A DNA stretch of 64,000 bases, from positions 12,698,913-12,762,912 of the forward strand of contig NC_051131.1 of NCBI RefSeq assembly GCF_014839805.1, written 5' to 3'. The first letter of the stretch is position 1; each line of letters starts with the position of its first letter. The notes under the pieces were generated by a model. That model did not search any database. It was not told where the DNA came from and saw nothing but the letters and a program-made list of their open reading frames with translations. Shown here in pieces: positions 36,759 through 49,260 of the stretch. This DNA comes from Manduca sexta (taxonomy: Eukaryota > Arthropoda > Insecta > Lepidoptera > Sphingidae). Both the position numbers and the translations under genes were made by a program.

Positions 36759-37636
36759 CAATAATCTGAGACATTAGGACATTAAACTCTATTGTGTATA
36801 CTTTAAATGTAGCGAACTACTAAGGAACACAGAGTAGTGTCATGTTCTTGATCGTAATTCGATTTTCTGTGTCGTTTTGCTGCTGTTTATTGTCAAGTAG
36901 ATTAAATTCTCGTGGGCGATTTATTTGTTTTGGTATTCGGTTGTGTACAGAAGTAGAATGAGTCTTTTAAGGTAAATGATTTTGATCCTGACCTATCTGC
37001 TTTTAGGTGCATTTTATATTGCGTTTTAATTAAAGTATTACGTTATTCCATCAGCTCATGAAATAATTATCGTTTCATAAATTTGTATCCATGCTAAAAC
37101 TCGAAATTATTTCAGGCTCTACAGCTATGTGTATCATCGAAAATGAATAAAAATTATTGTTTTTTGAAAATCGCTAAAATTACAATGTAACTATAATGTA
37201 ATGAAATAAGTATTTTAACTCTATATACATTTTTAATAAGACAATGACCAAATTATGAATAAGGATTTATATCTTAAAGTTTTTGCTTATTTTTGGTGTT
37301 GTCTTCTTTATAATAATTTAAGACAAAAGGGGACAATCCTTTTTTATTGTATAAAATTTCTGAGTATGGCGTTTCGTTTTTCATAAACAATAAACATTAT
37401 CACATTTAATTTTAAAATAAATCATTAAATACAATGCTTAGATTATTTAAATATGAATTACATCTCCGTTCATTAATTACAAAAAAAAATATGTTCGGAG
37501 AATGTGGTTGGGTATTTATCAAAATTAACTCGAATTCTCCTTTACTTTAGTTTTGGACACTCAAATAGCTAGTCAATTCTTACAAAAATATTATTTGGTT
37601 TTATAAACGCACTTACTGCTCTATCTTCCTACTTAT

Positions 37637-37808
37637 CGGTTTACAGCTATTTTCAATAAACGATCGCTTTTTTCAATCTTTCTCAAAAATTAACCAATAT
37701 GAACAAAGTTTTTTCACATTCTTACAAATTACTTATTTCGATTGGTTCGATCTCGGAATTGGATTGAAGACTGAGATTGGGATCATTTATTGAAAGTGAC
37801 CGTAAATG
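37637..37808. mobile_element. MITE family M2, better-preserved copy
   Basis: The left end GGTTTACAGCTATTTTCAAT-AAACGATC is inverted at the right (37775-37808), whose complement reads CATTTACGGTCACTTTCAAT-AAATGATC. There is no coding sequence. Confidence 0.65.
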
Positions 37809-40048
37809 GAATATTGATTTAGCATTTTATAAAAAGGCAGCACAACTCATTAAAAATATTTATTGGATTTAAATTATATATCTATCACAAATAATTGTCA
37901 CAAAGTATATTTATACAGGACAGTACTGTAAGGACAAGAATTTTTGTTATTTTATGACGGTGTACGTTCGGAATTTCCCGCCTTTTGAGTTCTCACTTGA
38001 ATGAGGTATCATTCAATAGAAATGTATTAAACATATTGTTCCATCATTGGGTTTAGTGACAGCATAAATGGGCTGGGGACTGTAAATTCCTGCCTTAGAT
38101 TACCACGTCATGTAACATTCAGAATGGTTTTTATATCGACGGTGAAAAGGTTAATTGATTTACGCTACATTTTTTTTCGATACTAAGTTTCATACATATT
38201 TAAAACCAGCACTGTTTTGTATGTTTTTTTTAACTTAGATAAAAATTTTCGAAAAAAAACGTTGCTAAGTCAATGAGCCTTTTAATCGTCGATATATATA
38301 AAATAAATCAAAGTATTTCCTGGGTGCAATATTTCTTATTAAGGGTGTTATCTTGACTTCATTAGTATCGAATCTGTAGTTAGGAAAAGATTTGGAACCG
38401 TTTCCTAGTGAAGATAATTCGCACTAGCACATTCGTCCGCAAAATTAGATAACTAGTGCGTATTATACCAGTATTGAAATTAAACAATATTTTTAAAGTA
38501 AGGTAATGTAACCTAGAAAGTCCGATAACCGGTTCCTAACAAGGCCCACCATCTTATGTTTTTTTTTCATGTTCTAATGCAACACATACTACATTTTTTT
38601 TCTTACATATTTTATTATTCAATTTTGTAATATGTGTTGACATGTAGCAATTTGATCATAGGTTTTTCTTTATAGTTTTTCATGACACGATTTTATAAAA
38701 AATCTAAATTAAGTGGGACGTCTGTGATTCCTTTGCCTTACTGTCTGGAAATTTAAGTATAGTTTTGTATAGTAGAGTTTGTCAATTCGTTATTATGTAG
38801 AGCCAATTTTATTAAATTATATACATACCTACTATATATTGTCAGTTTCCAATCGGCTAGTTTTGTGCGAGATATGTTGATGTCAAAATAGCTCTTATTC
38901 AGTCTTCCTAAAAAGACTAATTTTGAATAGATAAGTATTACGGTTAATAGAAATATTATGGTTGTGTGATTGTTATTTCTGTCGTGATTTTATTTTGTTT
39001 TAAGTTATGGTAGTGAATGTTTCGATATAAAACAATTTAATTTTTGTACCTAAAAATAAACGGAAAAATATGAAACAATTTGTATTTATTTAATGCTATC
39101 TTGTTTAGGTACATGCAGTCATGTTTATTACTGATTTAATTATATAATATTATTTTATGAAACCAAAGCTAACCGTAACAATACCGAATAAATTAAAAAC
39201 TAACTCAATTTATTAATGTCTACAATTTATTTTTTTATTAATGAATTTCCAGGATATCTACCTTTCATGATCATCAGGTTTTATGTTTATTTCCGATCGC
39301 CACGTTTCCTTTTACAATTTGCCGTAGGCATGTAAATAAAAAGGGCAAACCGATGCATTGGAAAGTAGCATTGGACACTTTCTCCCACCGAGCCGCCTTG
39401 TTTTATGTTCATGGCGCGTTTTGCGCGAACGAAAGCGATCTGCATGCCAGATGTCATAACGAAGAATATTTGAACGAACTGTTTGGCGAATATTCATGTC
39501 ACGCTCCGATAACTCTATGATCTTCGGATCGATTCAGAAGTTCTATTTGGCGGTTATACTGTGATGTTTTTTTTTGCATATCGGACCCCGCAGTCGACAC
39601 CGGGAGAAACCCGTTAAAAGGATACTGGAATCCCTCAGTTTAGCTACTACAGGGTCCTGGAGGAAAGTTAGGAGGAGACCTGGCAAAGAAATATGGGGGA
39701 AGGACAAGGAAACCTCTTAGTATAGAAAGAGGGGAGAAGGCTAGGATCTGTTAGCGAGCCCTTATAGGCCTTAATGTGAATTGGCAACCATGAGGTATAC
39801 ACACTTAACTGTGTACTTAGGATCGCGACAAATGTCCCCCCGGACATGGGCGTGCATTCGATGTGAAGACCGAGCGCACAAGAATTGCATCGGGAGGCAT
39901 ACACTATGATGTTGATATAGTTGCAGTTCCAATTCCCGAGGGCGCGGGAACTTAAAGTGAGCTCAGTATGTTTTGTTAATAATTAAGTCTTAGTCCTTGG
40001 ACTTAAGTATTAATACATTCGTTTTGTTTTGCTAAATACACACGTACC
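37809..40048. other. Intergenic DNA, no gene recognised
   Basis: Mostly very AT-rich. A GC- and purine-richer stretch at about 39580-39910 (for example ACACCGGGAGAAACCCG) may be an old retroelement fragment, but I cannot identify it. Confidence 0.4.
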
Positions 40049-40205
40049 AGTGGCGAAAGGTGACTTTTTTCCAAAAAGAAAACGGACAGAACATATATAT
40101 GTACTAATATGCGTAAATGCCGTCTGCAAATCGTTCTAATGATAGATTCTTCATTCTACATAAAAGGAATCGACAGGAATCGGATTATATGGTCCCTTCG
40201 CCACT
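40049..40205 (+). mobile_element. MITE family M3, first copy
   Basis: AGTGGCGAAAGG at the left is inverted at the right (CCCTTCGCCACT, 40194-40205). The inner part (GAATCGGATTATATGGTCCC) is shared, in inverted orientation, with 56857-57002. Confidence 0.75.
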
Positions 40206-40732
40206 CACACGCATTCTTAATACAGTTATACAATAACTATCACAAGCAACAGTTTTGTCAGACTTTCCGATAGGATTTGAGCCGTTCCGTTCGATTGTAA
40301 CTGACAAACTGAACAAACAATACATTGTCGACTAAATTCAGCAACTTAATAGTGTTATTCCATGAGTATTTCTCAATTTGACTGCGTCTACGTGGCGCCT
40401 CAGGTCAGCAACGCGACACGCATCTGCTATAAATACGACACTTAACATTAAATGACTTAACGAGGATAGTACCAACTATGCAGTGCACTGTAATTCATAA
40501 TAATGGGTGCTATTGCTATTGTTATTGGGCAGTCGTCTACTGAAATGCTTGTTTTGTTATTTGTTTGGAAAAAATCCTGAGTAATCATAGTATTGCCTAG
40601 TGTACTAGGACTTACTTGGTTATGAACTAAAAGTAGGGTTTGTCTTTCAGATTTGGCACTAAAAAATTTGTGAGTTTTTCGATTCGCAGAAATATTGGTG
40701 GTAGGTCTTTGGTATCACATATACCAGGGGCG

Positions 40733-40995
40733 GTCTGGGCGCCAACTTAAAGTCTGTTTCTACTGCCAGCAATATTGTACATGCACTGTTGTGTTCCGTT
40801 TTGAAAGACATTGTAGCCAGGGTACTATCTGGGCATTATGAGACATCTGTGTCTCAGGATGACGAGCGTTGTGGAGTGCCCCGCAGTATTTTGTAATTCA
40901 AAGTTTTCTATGGTGTTGCTACTGTTTATGGGCGGTTGTTTCGCTTACCATCAGGCGAGCATGCTCGTCTCGTCATTCAAGTGTGACAAAAATAC
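40733..40995 (+). repeat. Interspersed repeat family R2, long copy
   Basis: It has a 5' part not seen in the shorter copies (GGCGGTCTGGGCGCCAACTT, CACTGTTGTGTTCCG), then the shared GTCTCAGGATGACGAGCG, GCTACTGTTTATGGGCGG and TCGCTTACCATCAGGCGAGC. The 60460 copy shares the 5' part, so this is probably closer to full length. Confidence 0.75.
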
Positions 40996-41329
40996 ATTAG
41001 CCCGGGATTTGAATTAGTGCCTGACAAGGTGATAGGCGCGCTCCGTATCACATCAAGCGACAGATATGCAATAATTACTCTTAGAAGCATATTATTTATC
41101 TCGATATATAAGTTTGCTAGCGACCCGCCCAGGCTTCGCACGGGTGCAATGGTGACTATTTAATGGATGTTATTATTATACATATAAACCTTCCTCTTGA
41201 ATCACTCTATCTATAAAAAAAAACGCATTAGAATCCACTCCGTAGTTTTAAAGATTTAAGCATACATAGGGACAGAGAAAGCGACTTTGTTTTATACTAT
41301 GTAGTAATGTATATTTTAGATGCCTTCCA

Positions 41330-41490
41330 GTAGCCAGTGTAACTACTGGACATAATGGAGTTAACATCTCATGTCTCAGAATGGCGAGCGTAGTGGAATA
41401 CCAAACAATACTTTGTAATTCAAGGTGTTGGATGGTGTTTCTACTGTTTATGGGCGGTCGTATCGTTTACAATCAGGCGAACAAACCTGC
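41330..41490 (+). repeat. Interspersed repeat family R2, short copy
   Basis: It carries GTGTAACTACTGGACATAAT, GAATACCAAACAATACTTTG, GTTTCTACTGTTTATGGGCG and CGTATCGTTTACAATCAGGC in family order. Confidence 0.75.
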
Positions 41491-42881
41491 AAAAGGTAAA
41501 CATACGCTCTCATATTGAATGGATGTATTAAAAATGTGCTGCATGTGTTATCTAATGGTAACTAGTAAATAATTAAAATATGCTCGACGAAATGTAACAG
41601 AGATAAAGGCGTGAATTTTTTGAATTGTAATTTCAGATCTATTCACCGATATGTTTGTAATCTCTCAGTCAATAGAAGAATCACGAATGCAAATATTAAG
41701 TACTTGGTCCTCTACTTATTTGTACGGAGAAAAATACAATAACTTACGTACTTATGTGAAACCAATCAGAAATACATTTCGTAAAATTTTACAGCACTTT
41801 TGCAAAATATAAGTAATTTAGTTTAAAATATTTTTTTCGTACAGTGCGTTTCTTCGTACTTCTCCCCAAATTCCATCTTATAATTCACGTCGAAGCACTC
41901 ATACGAGATCTTGAGATGAAATGTTAGAAAAGGACAATAGATTCTAGATCGTAGTAAAATAGGAGTGCGAGCGAGATAGGTATAGGGTGAATGAGGGGTC
42001 ACGCATGCGTTATCTACACGTTTGGTTCAAAATCGGGACATTTAAGATATTGTAAACAGTTGTATCTCAATTGTTTGATTTGAGAAATAGATTAAATTGA
42101 TTCATTTCTTATCTCTTTCGCTCTTAAATTATTTGGCCAAAGGAACAGAATATGGTCAAAATCATTTAATTATACAAAACTGTACCCAATGTAATATTTA
42201 CAGTCACTTCCCATCGGATTTAAAAATAAATTAGCGTCTGTCTATCCATATTACATTATTAAAATGATCCCATCCAGAGTATTAATATATTATATTATTT
42301 TCTAATGTTTAGCCTTATCATGTGTCTAATTTAATCGACCTTTAATTTAGTGACTGAGTGGTCTACTAAAACAAACTAAATGTCGGTGAAAACCGGTGGA
42401 AACAGCGCCAAATCACATATTTCGTCATAATAATATATGAATAGCAACTTGTAACAGGATTTTGGGGTTAAAACTGGTACTAATTAGATTAGTTTTTGTT
42501 TTCATTTATAACAAAACCATTTTCGAAATTTTCTAGAATTTGAATTAAAATTATTTTTATTTTGTACTTATATGGTTCAAATAAGTAAATGGTATGTACG
42601 CGAAAAACTAAAAAAAATGTTTGATAGTCAAACTTAGTTATACAGACAATTTTCAATTTTAGAAAGGCGAAGGTACTCGGTATCGTCAGCTCTAAATTGT
42701 TTTATAAATATAATATAACAATATCCTAATAACGGAAAATCATGTTATTAATTCGCACCATTTCTCAAATTTTGAAGATTAAGACTTTCACTTTGGATTT
42801 CGATTGTTAGCATTACATTTATGACCCACCATGCTATCTTTGATGGCCTTATAAATTATTCCTAGGTTAATGATGTTAATG

Positions 42882-43223
42882 AGGGCAATGGAGAGGGCTA
42901 TGCTCGGAGTTTTCTTGCAGGATCGAATCAGAAAAGAGGTGTTCCTCAGGAGAACCGAAGTAGCCGACATAGCCCTTAGAGTTGCGAAACTCAAGTGGCA
43001 GTGGGCAGGACACATAGCTCGTAGATCTGATGGCCCTTGGGGCGGAAAAGTTCTGGAGTGGAGACCACAAACCGGGAGACGCAGCGTAGGCAGGCCCCCT
43101 ACGAGATGGACCGACGATCTGGTGAGGGTCGCCGGAGTCCGATGAATGAGGGCGGCCCAGAACCGGTCCCTGTGGCGCGCAATAGGGGAGGCCTATGTCC
43201 AGCAGTGGACGATCCCCGGCTGA
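42882..43223 (+). pseudogene. 3' end of an RTE-like non-LTR retrotransposon, with nonsense mutation
   Basis: The frame encodes the C-terminus of a LINE reverse-transcriptase protein: RAMERAMLGVFLQDRIR, then VAKLKWQWAGHIARR, GKVLEWRPQTGRRSVGRPPT and RWTDDLVRVAGVR. Expected family sequence continues with a Trp. Here the codon is TGA (43143-43145), after which the same frame resumes as MRAAQNRSLWRAIGEAYVQQ to a normal stop at 43221-43223. TGG to TGA is the simplest explanation. The reverse transcriptase and endonuclease are absent, as in a 5'-truncated insertion. A GAT-repeat tail follows (43227-43241). Confidence 0.88.
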
Positions 43224-43342
43224 AAAGATGATGATGATGATGAATGATATCAGACGAGCAATTTCAGCCACTAAGAAGCTACTCCAGTATTAAAAAAATC
43301 CAAAAGTATTTTATATTACATTTGTAACCAACCATAACCTGT

Positions 43343-43421
43343 TTAATGACAACATATTAATATAAAGTGACTTTACCGTAACCAACCGTAAAGTCACTTC
43401 ATATTAATATGTTGTCATTAA
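43343..43421. repeat. Near-perfect foldback with 34-nt arms
   Basis: The arm 43343-43376 (TTAATGACAACATATTAATA and on) pairs with 43388-43421 with a single mismatch, around an 11-base spacer. The structure lies 590 bp upstream of the second tetraspanin start. It could be a tiny foldback transposon or a transcribed hairpin. Confidence 0.85.
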
Positions 43422-43854
43422 AAAAGTTATGTCTCAAAAATCCTAAAGTAAGTTAGAATACATTGGAACTGTGTTCATGGAGTGCGAGTTGAGTTGGCGT
43501 GCAGCAGCACCGCCTGGCAATCCCTAGAAATAATTATTTAAGCACAAAACTCTTTTACGTACATTTTGAGGTATTTTTTTTAAATTGTATTTCATGAAAA
43601 TAGTACTCTGGCGACATTTTAGTGTCGACTTTTCAATGAAAGAGCATAATGTTACTAATTGTAACAACTTTTGACCTTGAACTGTTACAAGATTCTAAAT
43701 TTTAAACATATAATTTCTGATACATCATATATCGTATTTAAGTTATGAATGCATATGACGCGACTCGTTTAATCTTTGAGTCAATAATTTTAATAATAAT
43801 ATTTTTATCCTCATTGTCGGGGAAGTTTTGGTTACCATACGAATGATTCATGAA

Positions 43855-44008
43855 CAGCGGGGCGCGGAGGGGACGCGCCGCCATCGCGATCTCTTGCCCG
43901 CTTTTATTTAGTCGTATTTACTACTTCGAAGCAGGTAGGCTGCGTTGCTGTCGTGACCTCGAACGAAAGACGCGAGTGAAGTGTTTGTGAAATAATAGTG
44001 CGGTCAAA
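43855..44008 (+). promoter_or_regulatory. CpG-rich promoter and leader of the second tetraspanin
   Basis: A sharply GC-richer stretch in AT-rich surroundings (AGCGGGGCGCGGAGGGGACG, GCCGCCATCGCGATCTC) ends at the start codon. Its position and composition fit a promoter plus 5' UTR. No TATA box is evident. Confidence 0.5.
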
Positions 44009-44068
44009 ATGGGTTGTGGAACGAGCTTTGTGAAATATGTGCTGTTTTTCTTCAACCTGCTGGTCTCG
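44009..44068 (+). CDS. Second tetraspanin, first coding exon
   Basis: ATG opens MGCGTSFVKYVLFFFNLLVS, ending on the donor GTGAGT. This is the canonical tetraspanin N-terminus (MGC, then VKY and FNLL entering TM1). Exon length (20 codons) and phase (0) equal those of the tetraspanin at 8212, and the two N-termini align without gaps (xKYxLxxFNxL). The Cys at position 3 is a likely palmitoylation site. No second exon was found in the remaining 20 kb, so the gene probably continues past 64000. The pair looks like a tandem duplication, as in insect Tsp clusters. Confidence 0.85.
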
Positions 44069-45759
44069 GTGAGTTGGGAAAGGGCGGGCAATAAAACCGG
44101 TTTTTATGTTCCGGTGTAGTTGGCCAGCGAACAGAAACGGCGCGGGTCGCCCTACGGCGTGGCCGAACGCCTTGATGCCTTTGGCTATTAAAAAGTTAGA
44201 ATACAGGTTTGATTGGAGTCATGCTTAAATATTTAAGATGTTTTTTCACAAAAACTGTATTTCAAATTTGTGACAATAACGTATTAATATTAATTTAGCA
44301 AGAGCACTTACTACTTACAATACAAATAAAAGATGGCTTGGGTCTCTCATATTGTTTGCCAATTATAGGTTTAGAGAATTTATAGACAGGTCAAGAGACA
44401 AAACAACATATTTAGTAAGTATCAACGTTTATTGTCCAGAATTTTTGTCCAGGAGGACCATAAACAAGGATCAACAAGTAGATATTCCGAAATGCAAAAC
44501 TCCTCTATCTCGACAAAGAAAAATATTCTGTACTAATAAAATCGTTTATTTTAAAAATAGAATAGACATAGATTTAGTCGTTACGCTTGAAGCACAACAG
44601 ACGTTCATGCATTATACCAACTACGTAATTTATACGTTATTAGTTATTCGATTAGTATTACAAACGGCAACGAGTCATGATTTGAATTATAACTGGTTTT
44701 AAAGAATAATATTGAAATAAAATAACGACTAGTTTCAACTTATGAATTTTAAATCGTGATGAAGACCCAAACATTTTTGTTCATAGTAGAATGGTGCCTA
44801 TACAAAATATTTTCGTTAGACAATCAGCCACGAAAGATCGGCATTTAGTACCCAAATGAATTATTATAACTACTTACTAGTTACCTGTATCTGCCTAGCA
44901 AAAATCTGGAACGACATTTAATTTACAAACAACTAAGAAGTTCTATTGATTATCTCTGGACCTCATCATTGCTTTGTTATATTCACTTATGGTACTATCC
45001 TGTATTATCACGCTACTTTTCACTATTGACCAAAAAAGAAAGGAAGTACATACATAAGTACAAAAGAGAAATAAATATAAGAGGGGGAATGTTTAAAACA
45101 AATACCAACCATTCTCTTATTTTTTATTATGCATAATTGATGTTTGATTGATTTTAATGCCATTGTTTTATATTAAAAGTAGGCAGATAAAAGCCTTGTA
45201 GAAACAAATTTTAGTTGTATAGCTATATCTTATTAGAAAATATTTTTTTGCTTACTTATAAAAAACAACGATAATTAGTTACCAACTTATGAGTTGGTTT
45301 AAATTTTTTTATCGCGTCGTTCCAATTATAATATAAATTATTTTTATCTCTTTGATTTGCACCCACAATGTACCAAATGTGGTCGATTGGTTATAAAATT
45401 AATTCTTATTTACCACACCAATATTTATAACATTTTCATATTTATTGAAAGCGGTAATCAGAAAAAAACAATATGTTTTTGATGAAATTTAGTTTTTCCT
45501 GAACATTGTACACAAGTGTTTGGCTTACCACGTCTCCCTATATAATATAGCAACCCCAATATCCGTTGTTTATGATAAATATTCTATGTAAAACTAAGGA
45601 TAATATGGCGGTGACATCCTTTTTAGGTCACGGACGAAACTAGATAAATAAAATAAAGTTTTCCGTTCGCAGCGAGTTGAGAAAGGAAGCAAGGCCGAGT
45701 CCTTCGTGGCAAGTAACAACGTACCTTCAGAATTGTGAACTACGTTTATTATATATTTT

Positions 45760-45905
45760 CATTGAAACCTTTTCACCGCTTCTATTAATCATAGTGTGAT
45801 ATTATAGCCTATAACCTTCCTCGATAAATGGAATATCCAAAACTTAAAGATTTTTTCAATTCGAAACAGTAGTTTCTGAGATTAGTCCGTTCAAAGAAAA
45901 TGTAT
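45760..45905 (+). repeat. Repeat family R3 copy
   Basis: It has CTTCTATTAATCATAGTGTG, CCTCGATAAATGGAATATCC and GAGATTAGTCCGTTCAAAGA, matching 26860-27115 and 30005-30180. Confidence 0.65.
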
Positions 45906-47653
45906 ATATATTCGCGCGACTATTTCCAAGGAGGTAGACAGAAGGGGAGGCGAATTATAACATTATCCTAACCTATGGTGTTCCCGTTTCTCAATTCGAT
46001 TGACATTGAGAAATATGGCGTGGAATCATCCGTGGAATTAATATTATTTAAGTAACGTGAATCATGAGCGACGTCATAACCAATTATTACATTTGAAGTA
46101 TACACTTATAGACATAAGAATTCAATGTCATACGGACAAACAATGACATCATTGTTATGTTTAGACATGAAGTTTTATCTGCACTTTATAATTATAGTAG
46201 TTAATGTATTATGTTTAAATTAAAATAATTAAATTGAGCTAACTTGATTATGAATGTGACACGAATAGCTTTCATCAGAGTACAGATGGTCTAAAAGTGA
46301 TTTCATCTAAAGCTGTATAGGGGAGAACCATGGCCATAATTGATCTTATAACCAATAACAAGCTTTAGGGGATTTTTACCCTTCTGTACGTTTCTTAGCA
46401 CCACGACTTTTGCCCAAAAGTAAGAGGGCCATAATTTACCGCGCAAATTGATTGGTCGCAATGTCTTTTTGTACTGAATTGTTATAAGAGCCATTAGCTT
46501 ATATGATCGAAAGGCGATTTTCATTTGAAAGTTTTTCGTCGGGCCTCGAGTAGATTAAGTTAACTTGAATCCCAAATTTGATAGTAGGACTTTATATCTA
46601 TAAATATAAACTATCTAGTAAAGATACCAATTTTCTGCAATCTTGTGTAGTATTTTTTATTTACTCAAAAGTGAAGTCATTATATTGCGTACGAACTTCT
46701 AGATGTGACAATATTGCTATAATTCTATACACATGCAACTCGTCGCAAGTCCTGCTAGCATCAAAGTTTGCAGAAATCCACAAATTTCTACAAGTTCTCC
46801 AATCTAAACCTCTCTTATGAACGCAACCCAACATGCTAGTAAATACTTATATCAGTAGAAAACCGGAAACTAGATTTCTTCAATGAGATCGGATATCGGA
46901 TCTGGTTTCTCAATGTGGGTGTCAGTTGATTGGATTTGTATAGCGTTACACTCGATAAAAACCACGATGACGTACCCCTGGATTCATAAAAATGCGATCC
47001 AAGATTCTTTGGACCACCCAAGTACTTTATGTGAGTAGTTGGAAATGAGCACAGTGGTATTCGGCGAAGTTAACTATGGAATAATGACTTTAGACACTGC
47101 ATCGAAGTAATATAATTTTTCACTTTTTCGTTACAATCTTAGTTTAGTGATGCGGCACGAGGGTGTAAAAAAACTGAAATATCCACTCGTTTTTAATAAG
47201 TAGTTTTTTGTGTTAAAAAATAATTTTGAAGACTAAGACATATTCGTTAAATTCGAAAAATGCTTTGGTTTTTCAAAGCGTTTTGTAATCTTCCAAGCCA
47301 ACTTGTAAACTAAAACGGATAGCCCTAGTTTAGTTATCAAATACAATAGTTAAATATGATTATTATAAGTGTTTTGTTTAAATAATTGTATTGTAATTGT
47401 GTCCGAAATCGCGATAAGATCGCCCCCTGTTTAATTATACCATAAACCCATGGAGCGGAGTATAAAGTCCTCGACGTGATACATTACTTGCGCCTCTGCT
47501 TAATTCTTTAGGGGTAAAAGCATAAATTTAATGTTCGTGTTATATTTATAAATGATAATACTATTATAGGAGATGGCGTAATAATTCATATGTGCAGGAG
47601 TGTATGGCAGATGCGCCCACGCATGCACACAATCATGCGGTTAACAACTTCCC

Positions 47654-47680
47654 GCGGTCACCTTACTGATAGGTGACCGC
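47654..47680. repeat. Short perfect hairpin
   Basis: GCGGTCACCT (47654-47663) and its exact complement (47671-47680) flank a 7-base loop. A SINE-like tail word (GCGCCTCTGCTTAATTCTTT) lies nearby at 47490. Confidence 0.7.
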
Positions 47681-49065
47681 TAATGAAGTTTATATCTTGA
47701 GTTTATTTGTGCTGTCAAAATGTATCAATTCATTTACTTATAACTCATTTGTGGTTTAGTGTCTTATCTATGACAATTTACCTTTTGATTACAAAATATT
47801 AAGGTGCTGTTTCATTTGACAGTTATCGTATTAAACAGCTAATGTAAATAGTACTTATTTTATTACCATTTATTTGGGAGCATTGATAAGAGTGTGACTT
47901 TTGTATTTGGTCGGCTTATACATTTACGAATAAGTTGCAAGCAACTTCTGGGTAAATGCTTGCGACTTTGTCTTGACAAAGTCCTATTAATTACTATTTA
48001 AAGTATATTTTAAATAGGTTAGAAATAGTGTTTTCTATTAGATCAGAAACGCCCTCATATTTCTTCTTCACAAGGGTATTCGTTTTGTATTGCGATTGTT
48101 TGCATCACAAACAAAACAAAAAATATAATGTTAAACATTTTTAAGTTTCCTTTCTTATTTAACCTTTAATACATCTAGTTAATATGGAAGGCATCTTTTC
48201 CCGCGCGGACTGAATACAAAATTGACGACCTTCACGGGATCTTGCCCCGTGTAAATTACTTCACAGCATCGCAAGGATAACTTATTGTTCAGCTTAATCG
48301 ACCGATATTACTTCCTTTGTTTTTGTGAACACGTGACGTTTTTCAAGGTGGATCACTAAAGGAAATTAGGTATCATCTAAGCAGGTTTTGTGCATTACGT
48401 CATGCATTTGATTCAAACTTTAAAATAAGAACCTCCGGCGCGGTGAGCATGTGTGCACTGTGCAGTTCTTCAATGCACACCAATAATGGACAAACGCGGA
48501 GAGCAAACTCCTTACTCTAGTAAATTCCTTAAATGTACTATTACCTTAGTAATTATGAAATAACAGTCGTTGCCCGTTTTTTTGTTATATTCACATAATA
48601 AAATGTTCATAATGTGACACAGCGGTCAACTTAAACTGGTATTCAATATATTCCATTCACGTATTGGACCCAAGGAGATGGCGTGACAGAAGTCAATTTT
48701 CCCTCCAAAACAGCTCGGAAACGAGGCAACAGGTGCAGTCAGTGAATAATTAATGAATTTGTAATGCCCCTCGCATTCGGGGCTTACGACAAACTTTCCT
48801 TTGTTGTCTATAAGCCCTTTTGGCCATTATTTCCGTGTTTACGCGTGGGAAATGATTTTGAGATAAAAAATTTAATGAATTATTTTGTCCGAAGTTTGGC
48901 TGTACGAATTGTGTAATGGCCGTAAAATTTCGTTTTTTTTTCTGTGTCATTTCATGCATAATTCGGTATTTATGATGAGTATCTTTTAAAATATTTTAGA
49001 CGCACCCATGTGCTGGACCCCGGCTTGAGAGACCTTTAAACGGATTTCCTTAAATGTGGACTGCC

Positions 49066-49260
49066 TTGGTGGCGTAGCTGTATTGCGGTTCTACTGGGTT
49101 TGTCCGGACGGTCAAACTGATATTGGGTTTTTTTACTCGCTATCAACCCAGAGTCTGGTATTTGTGACGATAGGCTCGTCTCCTATCACTTCATGGGATG
49201 GAATACACACGCGCGGTATGTGGGTGGGTGTAAGTGTGTTACTTAAATATTCGATTATTG
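49066..49260 (+). repeat. SINE copy related to 22935-23180
   Basis: It starts TTGGTGGCGTAGCTGTATTG (A-box region), has a decayed B box, and retains GACGATAGGCTCGTCTCCTA and ACACGCGCGGTATGTGGGTG. Confidence 0.65.

Noticed and set aside
42876..43271. 131-codon minus-strand frame
   Set aside because: Antisense of the LINE fragment, whose plus-strand frame matches a known protein end.
44352..44702. 116-codon frame just after the second tetraspanin's first exon
   Set aside because: Not hydrophobic, no TM2 or CCG motif, no acceptor in phase 0 at its start; not the next exon.
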